Below, one piece after another: positions 53,171 to 62,100 of a DNA stretch of 64,000 nucleotides. Every line of letters starts with the position of its first letter. The stretch's first letter is position 1. The notes beneath the pieces were generated by a model, which worked only from the letters and a program-made list of their open reading frames with translations, was not told where the DNA came from and searched no databases. The stretch is from JBGPTF01 sp041490445. GTDB taxonomy: Bacteria; Acidobacteriota; Terriglobia; Acidiferrales; UBA7541. The position numbers and the translations under genes are program-made. The DNA lies in the NCBI GenBank assembly GCA_041490445.1, contig JBGPTF010000017.1:16780-80779 (forward strand). The letters are read 5' to 3'.

Positions 53171-54145
53171 CTAAGGTTTCCCAGTTCCCCCCGGCTTCCG
53201 CGGCGCCGGACTGGACGAGCGGACCAACGTGTAAGGCCGGGTCTTGATTGTGTCGGTGAATTCCTTCAGATTTTCAGAGACGTGCCGCATGTTCTCGAGA
53301 ATCTCGTCCAGATTTTCCGAATTCGTGTTCATCAAGCGGTCGAGCTGGTCTGTAAGCGATTGCGCCGAGGCGAGCGCGTCACGCATCTCGGCGAGGGACT
53401 TGCGCAGATCCGGACGATTCTCCTGCAACGTCGCATCGAGATGCGTCAGCGCGTCATTCGCCTGCGCTAGGGTCTTCTTGAAATCATCAAGCAGCGGCGC
53501 AAGCTTTGCGCTCGCCGCATCCACGTTTCCAAGCGTGGACTTGATCTTCGGACGGTCTTCTTCCAGCATCCCTCTGATGTGCCCGAAGCTGGCGGAAATG
53601 TTGGCGCGGTTCTGCTGATTCAAAAGGTCGTTCGCCCGAACGATGGTCTCTTGCAATTCCGCGATACGCGCATTCAGGTTCTTCAATAGGCCTTGGGCTG
53701 TCGGGCCAAGCTGGTTCAGCAGGTCCGTCACATCCTGGAAGCTGGTGTATTCCACGGACGGCAATGTGCTTCCGGATGGGGCAACCGGTGATTTGGCGGA
53801 GCCGGGCACGATCTCAAGAAAATTATCGCCGAGCGGGCTGAGACTCGCGATTTTCGCGACGCTGTCCGTCTTCACCGGCGTGTCAGGTTTTACCCGGAAG
53901 GTAATCTTCATCCGCGCAGGATCATTGGGATCGGTGCGGACTTGCTCGATGCGGCCAACTTGCGGACCGCCCGCGTAGCGGACAATCGCTCCCGGGGCAA
54001 GGCCGGCAGCGAACTTGAAATAAGTGAGATATTCGGAGCCGCTCCGGTTGAATGCACCGGTGAGCGCAAAAATGGTCGCCACCAGCAGTCCCGCGGCGAT
54101 AATGACGAACAGTCCGACAGCTGCTTGTTCCCGCTTCGCGTCCAT
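53171..54145 (-). CDS. MlaD-family MCE substrate-binding protein
   Basis: A 324-residue MCE protein. One membrane helix (about 9-29) is followed by the MCE domain (about 38-118) with GLAPGAIVRYAGGPQVGRI and FRVKPDTPVKTDS, then a long helical or coiled-coil tail (about 140-310). It binds lipids in the periplasm for transport between membranes. The long tail is typical of MCE proteins outside E. coli, where MlaD is only 183 residues. It belongs to mlaE-mlaF-mlaD-lipoprotein. Confidence 0.93.
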   Translation of the reverse strand: MDAKREQAAVGLFVIIAAGLLVATIFALTGAFNRSGSEYLTYFKFAAGLAPGAIVRYAGGPQVGRIEQVRTDPNDPARMKITFRVKPDTPVKTDSVAKIASLSPLGDNFLEIVPGSAKSPVAPSGSTLPSVEYTSFQDVTDLLNQLGPTAQGLLKNLNARIAELQETIVRANDLLNQQNRANISASFGHIRGMLEEDRPKIKSTLGNVDAASAKLAPLLDDFKKTLAQANDALTHLDATLQENRPDLRKSLAEMRDALASAQSLTDQLDRLMNTNSENLDEILENMRHVSENLKEFTDTIKTRPYTLVRSSSPAPRKPGGTGKP

Positions 54146-54251
54146 TCCTTGACCTCAGGCGTGCAGCTTGGAATTGCGCCTGCCTCGAGGAAATTCTCCC
54201 AGGAGGGCGGTGAGTATAACACGTTGTACGCAGCCCGCCTTTGGCCGCACT

Positions 54252-55076
54252 TCAAGCATTCCGCCGGCCGTGTAGTCCCTCGGTCAGCATTTGCAGATAG
54301 TCGAGCTCTTCGGAGACTTCCGGCTCGGGGACGCGGTCGAGGAATTGCCGGACCCGCGGATGCGGGCTCGCCTGCAATTCCGCGGGCGTGCCGATCGCCA
54401 CGATGTTCCCCTTGTCAATCAGGATCATGCGGTCGGCGATCAAGAACGCGCTCGACAGCTCATGCGTCACCACAACGATCGTCATCCGAAACGCTTTCTT
54501 CAGCTTCAAAATGAGATTGTCGATTCCGGCGGCGATGATGGGATCCAATCCCGCCGAAGGCTCATCGAAAAACAATATTTCCGGATCCATGGCCAGGGCG
54601 CGCGCCACGGCGGCGCGCTTTTTCATCCCGCCGCTCAGTTCTGAAGGGAGGTAATCCTCGAATCCTGCCAGGCCCACCTGCTCCAGTTTTAGCCGGATCA
54701 TGATCTCGATCGTGGATTCCTCGAGCGGCGTGTGTTCGCGCAGGGGCAACGCCACATTCTCTCCCACGGTCATCGCGCCGAAAAGCGCGCCGCCCTGAAA
54801 CGAAATGCCCATCTTCTTGCGCAGGTCCTCCCATTCCGCCTCCGAGAGCGTGCTGAGGTTCTTACCGCAGACCCGGACTTCTCCACCGCTGGGCTTCTCG
54901 AGGCCCACGAGCGTGCGCAAGAGTGTGCTCTTGCCGGAGCCGGAGCCGCCGAGGATCACCATCGTCTCGCTGGCAAGCACTTCGAAGCTGATGCCGTGCA
55001 GTATTTCCCGCTCGCCGTAGTTCACACGGAGGTCGCGCACGGAAATCATCGGCCGGGTTGCGTTGGCTTCGCTCAT
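54252..55076 (-). CDS. MlaF-family ABC transporter ATPase
   Basis: A 274-residue nucleotide-binding subunit for lipid transport. Walker A GGSGSGKSTLLR (near 44), Q-loop, signature ELSGGMKKRAAVARAL (near 142), Walker B ILFFDEPSAGLDP and the switch His in VVVTHEL are all present. The KKRAAVARAL and SAGLDP wording is specific to MlaF. It starts two bases after the mlaE stop. Confidence 0.95.
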   Translation of the reverse strand: MSEANATRPMISVRDLRVNYGEREILHGISFEVLASETMVILGGSGSGKSTLLRTLVGLEKPSGGEVRVCGKNLSTLSEAEWEDLRKKMGISFQGGALFGAMTVGENVALPLREHTPLEESTIEIMIRLKLEQVGLAGFEDYLPSELSGGMKKRAAVARALAMDPEILFFDEPSAGLDPIIAAGIDNLILKLKKAFRMTIVVVTHELSSAFLIADRMILIDKGNIVAIGTPAELQASPHPRVRQFLDRVPEPEVSEELDYLQMLTEGLHGRRNA

Positions 55077-55078
55077 GT

Positions 55079-55879
55079 TCAGGACGCCGGAGCCGTAAAA
55101 TAGAACAGTGCGGTGAAAATCAGATCAACCATGATGACAAGGAAGATGGATTTCACCACCGCTGATGTCGTCGAGCGGCCCACCTCCTCTGATCCCGCGC
55201 CGGTCAAAAACCCTTCCTGGCACCCGACCGCCGTAATCACCAGGCCGAACATCACGCTCTTGATCAAGCCGGTGGTGATGTCGCGCAGGAGCAGTGCATC
55301 GAGCGTGGCGCGGATGTAGCTTCCGAATGTGAAGCCGGCGTTGGATACGCCGAAGACGGACCCTCCGAGCACTCCCATGAAGTCCGCCCAGGTCGTGAGG
55401 CACGGCATCATCAGAATCATCGCCAGAAACTTGGGCGCCACCAGGAAGCGGACAGGATCGAGCGCCATCGTTTCGAGCGCGTCGATTTCTTCACTCACCT
55501 TCATCGTGCCGATCTCGGCGGCGAACGCCGAGCCGGAGCGTCCGATCACGACGATCGCCGTCATCAGCGGGCCCAGCTCGCGCGTCATCGAAATCGCCAC
55601 CGCGCTGGCCACATACTGCAACGCACCGAACTGGCGCAGCTCGTAGGCGCTTTGCAACGCAAGAATCGTGCCGACAAAAAAAGTAATCAGGGAGATGATC
55701 GGCAGGGCTTCCACGCCCACTGCCATCGCTTGATGGACGGCCCGCTGCACGCGCAAGTGCTTGCCGCGGAACGGAGCGATGCAGACGGAGTGTGCGGCGC
55801 GGCCGGCCAGCCGGGCCAGGCCTCCCACATAGGCAAGCCCATCGAGGGTGGCGTGGCCGATTGTTTCCGTGACTGCCAT
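55079..55879 (-). CDS. MlaE-family ABC transporter permease
   Basis: A 266-residue inner-membrane permease. MlaE signatures are present: LRVQRAVHQAMAVGVEALPII, the TRELGPLMTAIVVIGRSGSAFAAEIGTM region (split here in description) and GVLGGSVFG. Five or six helices are predicted. The ATG at 55879 has GGAG eight bases upstream; a GTG at 55906 would add nine residues. It follows the STAS gene by 41 bases and leads into mlaF. Confidence 0.94.
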   Translation of the reverse strand: MAVTETIGHATLDGLAYVGGLARLAGRAAHSVCIAPFRGKHLRVQRAVHQAMAVGVEALPIISLITFFVGTILALQSAYELRQFGALQYVASAVAISMTRELGPLMTAIVVIGRSGSAFAAEIGTMKVSEEIDALETMALDPVRFLVAPKFLAMILMMPCLTTWADFMGVLGGSVFGVSNAGFTFGSYIRATLDALLLRDITTGLIKSVMFGLVITAVGCQEGFLTGAGSEEVGRSTTSAVVKSIFLVIMVDLIFTALFYFTAPAS

Positions 55880-55920
55880 TGCGGGCTCTCCGGCGCAGCG
55901 GTGCACGAGCGGCCGTGAAT

Positions 55921-56250
55921 TCAGCGCAAAGCGTCTTCTTCGTTGTCGTGAACTTCGAAGACTTTGATCAGGCGCGTCAGCTCAAACACCTCGCGCGCCG
56001 CGGGGCTCAATCCATAAAGGGCGAAGCGGCTTTTCATGTCGCGTGACACCTTCAAGCCTTCCACCAGCGAGGCGACGCCCGCACTGTCAATGTAGCGCAC
56101 GCGCATCAGGTTGACGACTACGCGCGGCGTCCGCTTCTCGCGGAGCAATTCGAGCAGCACCTTGCGCATTTCGGGCGAATTGTAAAGCGTGATGTCGCCA
56201 GTGACGTCGACAATTGTAGCGTTGCCTGCCGTGCGGGTCGCGATTTCCAT
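55921..56250 (-). CDS. STAS-domain protein, possible MlaB equivalent
   Basis: A 109-residue STAS protein with VDVTGDITLYNSPEMRK, VVVNLMRVRYIDSAGVASL including the potentially phosphorylated Ser, and FELTRLIKVFEV at the end. By sequence it is a typical anti-sigma antagonist. By position, just upstream of mlaE-mlaF-mlaD, it could fill the place of MlaB, the STAS subunit of the Mla complex. The intact DSAG motif does not decide between the two. Confidence 0.8.
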   Translation of the reverse strand: MEIATRTAGNATIVDVTGDITLYNSPEMRKVLLELLREKRTPRVVVNLMRVRYIDSAGVASLVEGLKVSRDMKSRFALYGLSPAAREVFELTRLIKVFEVHDNEEDALR

Positions 56251-56452
56251 GGTCAGGGCCTCCCCCCGGGTGTGAATCGTCTTTTGCCAGAGAATCGGTG
56301 CGGTTGCAATGGATTTTCGTGCGAGGCCGATGTGGGAGGGCCGTTTATCTGCTTCTCATAGGTGTCTTCCGGCAGGATTCTGCCCAACCCTAAGTGCAAA
56401 GCAACTGCGAGCCAAAATCCCGTAAGCGAGATCGTCTCTCAGCACCCGCGGA

Positions 56453-57793
56453 TTAGCCGCGGTGTTCGATGGGGATGTAGCTGCGCTCGTCGGAGCCGAG
56501 ATAGACCTGCCGCGGGCGGGCGATCTTTTGCTCCTGGTCGAGCAGCATTTCTTCCCACTGCGCGATCCATCCAGCAGTGCGCGGGATGGCGAAGAGTACG
56601 GGGAACATCGTCACCGGGAATCCCATCGACTGATATATCAGCCCGGTATAGAAATCCACGTTGGGGTAAAGCTTGCGGCTGATGAAGTATTCGTCCTCGA
56701 GCGCGATCCGCTCGCATTCGAGCGCAATGTCAATCAGAGGATTGCGCCCCATCACGTCGAAGACCTCGTAAGCGGTGTGCTTCACAATCTTCGCGCGCGG
56801 ATCGTAGTTCTTGTAGATGCGGTGCCCGAAGCCCATCAGCTTCTTCTCACCCGCCTTCACGCGCTTGATGTACTCCGGCACGTGATTCACCGAGCCGATT
56901 TCCAGCAGCATGCGCAGCACCGCTTCGTTCGCGCCGCCATGCAGCGGCCCGTAGAGCGCGGCGGTGGCTGCCGCAATCGCGGAGTACGGGTCCACATGTG
57001 AGCTTCCGACGCCGCGCATCGCGCTTGCCGAGCAATTCTGTTCATGGTCGGCATGCAGAATAAAAAGAATGTCGAGCGCGCGCTCGAGCGTCGGATTCGG
57101 CCGGTATTTCAGCTCGGTGGTGCGGAACAGCATGTTCAGGAAATTACCAGCGTAGCTGAGGTCGTTGTCGGGATACGCGAACGGCATCCCCAGGCTGTGC
57201 CGGTAGGCGAACCCTGCGAGCGTGGGCATTTTCCCAATCAGCCGCCAAGTTTGCTTGAGCCGTGATTCCGCGCTGAAGATGTCTTTCGCGTCCGGATAAA
57301 ACGTCGAGAGCGCCGCGACCGTCGAGATCAACATGCCCATCGGATGCGCGTCGTAGTGGAAACCGTCGAGGAATTTCTTGATGCTCTCATGAATGAACGT
57401 GTGATGCGTGATGTGATAGGACCAGTCGTCGAGCTGCGCACGGCTGGGCAGCTCACCATAGAGGATCAGATACGCGGTTTCGAGAAATGTGCTCTTCTCC
57501 GCCAGCTCTTCGATCGAATACCCGCGGTAACGGAGGATGCCCTTGTCGCCGTCAATGAAGGTGACGCGACTGGTGCAAGCGGCCGTGTTGGTGAACGCCG
57601 GATCGTAGCTCATCAGCCCGAAGTCGGGACCGTGAACTTTGATTTGCCGCAGATCGATCGCACGAATCGTCTCGTTCTTGATCGGGATTTCGTACTGCTT
57701 CCCGGTGCGATTGTCGACGATGGTCAGACTGTCGCGCCGGGACGCGGTGGACGGTTCGTTGGCGGTCACCGGCGCTGGTTTTGTTGGGTTCAC
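56453..57793 (-). CDS. gltA: Citrate synthase (type II, hexameric-like)
   Basis: A 446-residue citrate synthase condensing acetyl-CoA with oxaloacetate. Residues seen include RGYSIEELAEKS, FLDGFHYDAHPMGML, the catalytic His blocks ILHADHEQNCSAS and GPLHGGANEAVLRML, and GFGHRIYKNYDPRA. The GTG at 57793 is preferred because GGGAGG lies about seven bases upstream; the frame opens eight codons earlier. No other TCA gene is adjacent. Confidence 0.96.
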   Translation of the reverse strand: MNPTKPAPVTANEPSTASRRDSLTIVDNRTGKQYEIPIKNETIRAIDLRQIKVHGPDFGLMSYDPAFTNTAACTSRVTFIDGDKGILRYRGYSIEELAEKSTFLETAYLILYGELPSRAQLDDWSYHITHHTFIHESIKKFLDGFHYDAHPMGMLISTVAALSTFYPDAKDIFSAESRLKQTWRLIGKMPTLAGFAYRHSLGMPFAYPDNDLSYAGNFLNMLFRTTELKYRPNPTLERALDILFILHADHEQNCSASAMRGVGSSHVDPYSAIAAATAALYGPLHGGANEAVLRMLLEIGSVNHVPEYIKRVKAGEKKLMGFGHRIYKNYDPRAKIVKHTAYEVFDVMGRNPLIDIALECERIALEDEYFISRKLYPNVDFYTGLIYQSMGFPVTMFPVLFAIPRTAGWIAQWEEMLLDQEQKIARPRQVYLGSDERSYIPIEHRG

Positions 57794-57963
57794 CTTGGGG
57801 CCTCCCTGAACTCGCACAGGACGAGCCTGGCTGAGGCGCTGAACCTTTTCAATTTACACCAACTGCGCGAACGGCGGGAGGGGTTTCAAGAACTGCGAAT
57901 GAATAACACAGTCTGGCGGCGTCAAATTCCATGCGCCACCGTATGGTAAGTTTCGATGTGCGC

Positions 57964-58185
57964 TCAGTGGACGTTGATTCGATTTGGTTGCGGAGCGGCC
58001 AGCGCTTCGGCCGTGATGCGGTGCGGATAGGCGAACAGCCGTTCGAGTTTCCGGCGAATCATCCAGCCCACGTAGATGTTTCCAAGAAAACCGAGCGGTA
58101 GCTCGTACACAATGTAGTCTTCGAGCCAACAGGCGCTCGGGCCATCCGGTTCCAAAATTAAGGATAGCGAGGACCCGCCTGACGA
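57964..58185 (-). pseudogene. Truncated SRPBCC-protein remnant (C-terminal part)
   Basis: About 74 codons ending at 57964 encode a convincing C-terminal part of an SRPBCC/cell-division-inhibitor-like protein: CWLEDYIVYELPLGFLG then RRKLERLFAYPHRIT. There is no start codon, and the 5' half is absent: the sequence joins directly to the end of the PleD-like gene. It appears to be left over after a deletion or rearrangement. Nothing else is coded between citrate synthase and 58187. Confidence 0.7.
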
Positions 58186-58186
58186 A

Positions 58187-59182
58187 TTAACGATTTTGTA
58201 CGGGTTGCTGCGATACGGGGGTTGGAGCGCTCGCGACCGTCTCGTTGGGCTTGAACGGCGCCGCGACCTCGACGCGGTTCCTTCCACCATTCTTCGCGCG
58301 GTAGAGCGCCTCGTCGGCAGCCGCGAGCAGGAATTGGGATCCCAATCCTGCATTCGAGTCGGGGAGCGGCTCGCCGCCCCCCGCCGCAACGCCGAGGCTC
58401 AGCGTGACGCCTACTGGCCCTGAGGAAGTTTTAACCGGCTCTGCTTCAATGGCGGCGCGAATGCGCTCGGCCTGCGAAAGTGTGGCTAAGGCATCCGCCG
58501 CAGGAACGACCACAAGAAACTCTTCTCCACCATAGCGGCCGATCGAGTCGTAGGCGCGGACGGCCGCAGACATCCGCCGCGCGATCTCCTGCAACACGGC
58601 GTCGCCGATCAGGTGCCCCAGCGTGTCATTCACGTTCTTGAAGTGATCGATATCCGCGAGAATTACGCCGACCGAAGTGCCCTCGCGCCGGCTGCGCTTC
58701 AATTCGCGGCTAAGGGCTTTCAAAATTGCGGCCCGGTTGTTCAAGTTTGTGAGAGAGTCGTGCGTCGCCTGGAAGCCCAGGGCATCTCGCGCGGCGATCA
58801 GATCATCCTGGAGTTTCAGGATGCGCTCGCCCACAAGCAGTCTCGCGCGAAGCTCGCTGGCATCGAACGGCTTCGCAAGATAATCATCCGCACCGGCTTC
58901 CAGACCTTTCAGCAGATCACGCTTTTGCGCGCGTGCGGTAAGAAGAAGCATGTACGTGTAGGGCTGACCCGTGCGCTGGCGGACCCTCTCACACACCTGG
59001 GTTCCTTCCAACTCGGGCATCATCCAGTCGAGCACGGCGAGGCGCGGAGCATCTTCCTGCTGGAGAACCCGCCAGGCCCGGGCGCCGTTCTCCGCGGCGA
59101 TCACCTCATAGCCCCACTTCGTGAGAGAAGCTTGGAGCATGCGGCGCGAAATCAAGTCGTCTTCAGCGATGAGGACTTTCAA
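58187..59182 (-). CDS. Response regulator with GGDEF output (PleD-like)
   Basis: A 331-residue protein: an N-terminal receiver (about 1-120, acidic pocket EDD, phospho-acceptor Asp in VLDWMMP, Lys in AKPFD) and a GGDEF domain (about 150-305). The active site is GGEEF and the inhibitory RAYD site lies five residues before it, so it should be an active, product-inhibited c-di-GMP synthase controlled by phosphorylation. It starts 9 bases after the stop of the large hybrid kinase, which is its likely phosphodonor. Confidence 0.93.
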   Translation of the reverse strand: MKVLIAEDDLISRRMLQASLTKWGYEVIAAENGARAWRVLQQEDAPRLAVLDWMMPELEGTQVCERVRQRTGQPYTYMLLLTARAQKRDLLKGLEAGADDYLAKPFDASELRARLLVGERILKLQDDLIAARDALGFQATHDSLTNLNNRAAILKALSRELKRSRREGTSVGVILADIDHFKNVNDTLGHLIGDAVLQEIARRMSAAVRAYDSIGRYGGEEFLVVVPAADALATLSQAERIRAAIEAEPVKTSSGPVGVTLSLGVAAGGGEPLPDSNAGLGSQFLLAAADEALYRAKNGGRNRVEVAAPFKPNETVASAPTPVSQQPVQNR

Positions 59183-59191
59183 TGACTGACC

Positions 59192-62100
59192 TCAAACCGA
59201 TTCGGTGGCAAGCTTCTGAAACTCCGGATGGAGCCTCTCCAGCTCAGTTTCCAACTCCGCACATGACGACTGCGCCTGATCCAGATTGCCGTTGCGGCCG
59301 ATGGCTTCAAGTTTCTGAGCTGCCGCTGCGGCAGGCGACGCGGCAAGGTTCAAGAGGGCGCCCTTGAGCGTGTGCGCAGATCGTTCGAGAGCCCGGGCGT
59401 CCACACTTGCGACCGCTTGGCGGATCTGATCCATCAGTTTAGGACGCTCGCTCTCGAAAAGCTTCATCAGTTCCACAAGCAGGTCTCTGTCGCCGTCCAC
59501 GCGTTCGAGAGCCGTCTCCAGATTAAAAACGTCCGGCGAGTTCGGCGCGACTTGGGATTTCGCCGGACTGGCATCGCAATCGCAACTGGGGCCGAGTTGC
59601 TCTCGGAGACATTCCAACAGCTCGTACACTTGAACCGGCTTGGTCAGATAGCTATCCATACCGGCGGCGAGGCACCGTTCGCGGTCGCCTTTCATCGCGT
59701 GTGCCGTCATCGCGATGATGGGGACGTGGGCTCCGGTCACCCGCTCGCGCCGGCGGATTTCCGCGGTTGCTTCAAAACCATCCATCTCCGGCATCTGCAC
59801 ATCCATCAAGACGAGATCAACGGCCTCTTTTTCAAGTGCGGCGATAGCTTCGCGGCCGTTCGTTACAACTACCGGGACGTAGCTGTGTTTTTCGAGCAGC
59901 CGGATGATTAATTGGCGGTTCACCACATTGTCCTCAGCCACGAGCACGCGAACTCCGGGAATTCCCTGCTGGGCTTCCCGTAGCGTGTGGCGAGTCACGA
60001 GCGCGGGAGGTTCTGCGACTTCGCGTCCCACCATTGCGGCGAGGATTGCGTCCATCAATTCGGACTGTTGAATCGGCTTCATCAGATAGGCGGCGATACC
60101 GACCTGCCGGCAGCGCGCGCCGTCGCCCATTTGCCCGCTGGAGCTCAGCAGGATCAGCGCCATCGCCGCCAGTTCTGGATCCCGCTTGATCCATTCGGCC
60201 AAGGTGAACCCATCCATCTCCGGCATTCGCCCGTCGAGCACGGCGAGCGCGAATGGTTTCGACGCTTTCTTCGCCTCCTGGAGCACCTCCATGGCCTGCC
60301 GCCCGCCCTCCACGGCGACCGGCGACATGCCCCAGTTGCAAAACATCTCTTCCAGGATCGTGCGATTGGTCTTGTTGTCGTCCACGATGAGAACCGGCAA
60401 GGCACACAGCGCCGCGCGGTCAGCTCGAAGGAGTCCCGTGCTCTGTTTCTTCGCTACGCCGAGACGCGCCGTGAAATGAAATGTACTGCCGCGGCCGACT
60501 TCACTTTCTACCCACATTCGCCCCCCAATCATCGCGACCAGTCGTATGGCGATAGTCAGCCCCAATCCCGTCCCTCCGAACCTGCGCGTCGTCGAATTAT
60601 CCGCCTGCGAAAACGCTTCAAAGATCGCCGCTTGCTTGTCCTTTGGGATCCCGATTCCCGAGTCCCGCACGCTAAAGTGAAGCCATGCGTCCTCCTTCTT
60701 CACTTCCTCGCTCTTCTCCCTCTCAACTTGCATCACCACTTCCCCTCGCTCCGTGAACTTGATCGCGTTCCCCACCAGGTTCACCACGATCTGCCGTAGC
60801 CGGCCCGGATCCCCAATCACGATCTCGGGCACTTCCGGCGTGACCCGGCACGCGAGCTCCAAGCCCTTCTCGTGCGCGCGGTAAGCCAGCGCTTTCACCG
60901 TCTCTCCGACGCTGTCCCGCAAGTCGAATTCGATGGGATCGAAATCCAGCTTGCCCGCTTCAATCTTCGAGAAATCCAGGATGTCGTTCAGCAGGCTGAG
61001 TAGTGAATCTGCTGATGATTTCGCCATTGTCAGATACTCTCGCTGCTCCGGCGTCAGGGCTGTATCCAGCGCTAGTTCAGTCATTCCCAATATTCCATTC
61101 ATTGGCGTGCGAATTTCGTGGCTCATGTTCGCGAGAAACTCGCTCTTCGAGCGGCTCGCTGCTTCCGCCTCCTCTTTCGCTCGCTGCAGATCTTCTTCGG
61201 CCCGCTTGCGATCGGTGATGTCCACTGTGCTGCCTTCAAATCCGATCACCTGCCCATTCGAGTCGCGCAAGACCTGAATGTTTTCCGAGATCCAGATGAC
61301 ACTGCCGTCCTTCCGGCGAACCTGCGATTCCAACTCGTTCACCGAGCCTTTTTCCAGAATCAACCTCGCCAAATCGGCACGCCGCTCCGGATCCAAATAG
61401 CATTGCCGCGACAGATCGGACACCTGCGCAGCCAATTCCTCCGGGGAGTCGTACCCAAAAATGCGGGCATTCACTGGATTCGCGGTGATGTAGTGCCCAT
61501 CCAGCGTAGTTTGAAAGATTCCCACGAGCCCGTTTTCAAAAATGGTGCGGTATTTTTCTTCTGCATGCCGCAGAGCCTCTTCGGCCCTCATTCGCTCCGT
61601 CACGTCGCGCGCGATGCTCAACCAGGCTTGATGACCGCGATAGTGGATCGCGTCGGATACAATTTCCACTTTGATCCTCTGTCCGGATTTGGTGAGATGG
61701 GTATAGGCAAAGGACCGATCGAAATTGCGAACGCCCATTGTGCGTCGGACCTTTTCGTGCTCTTCCGCGGGATGAAGATCCATCGGCGTCATCGCACGCA
61801 ACTCTTCCAGGGGATACCCGTAAATTCGCGTAACTGCTTCGTTGCAGTCGAGAAAGTAATGTGACTCTTGGTCGAAAATTACAACCGGATCGGGTATGCG
61901 GTCAAAAAGTGCGCGATACTGGATTTCGCTCTCGCGGAGGGCTTTCTCCGCTTCGACTCGTTCCGTGATGTCCTGGTAGATCGCGTAGGCACCCACCACC
62001 TTCCCGCCCAGAAGGAGCGGCACGCCGTACAATTCCACGTGAATCAGCACGCCGTCTTTGCGACGCCGCCGAGTGGTCACTGTAATTGCCTCACCGGAAA

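Noticed and set aside
57854..58129. 91-codon minus-strand frame overlapping the SRPBCC remnant
   Set aside because: It is in another frame from the recognisable SRPBCC remnant and its product is low-complexity.
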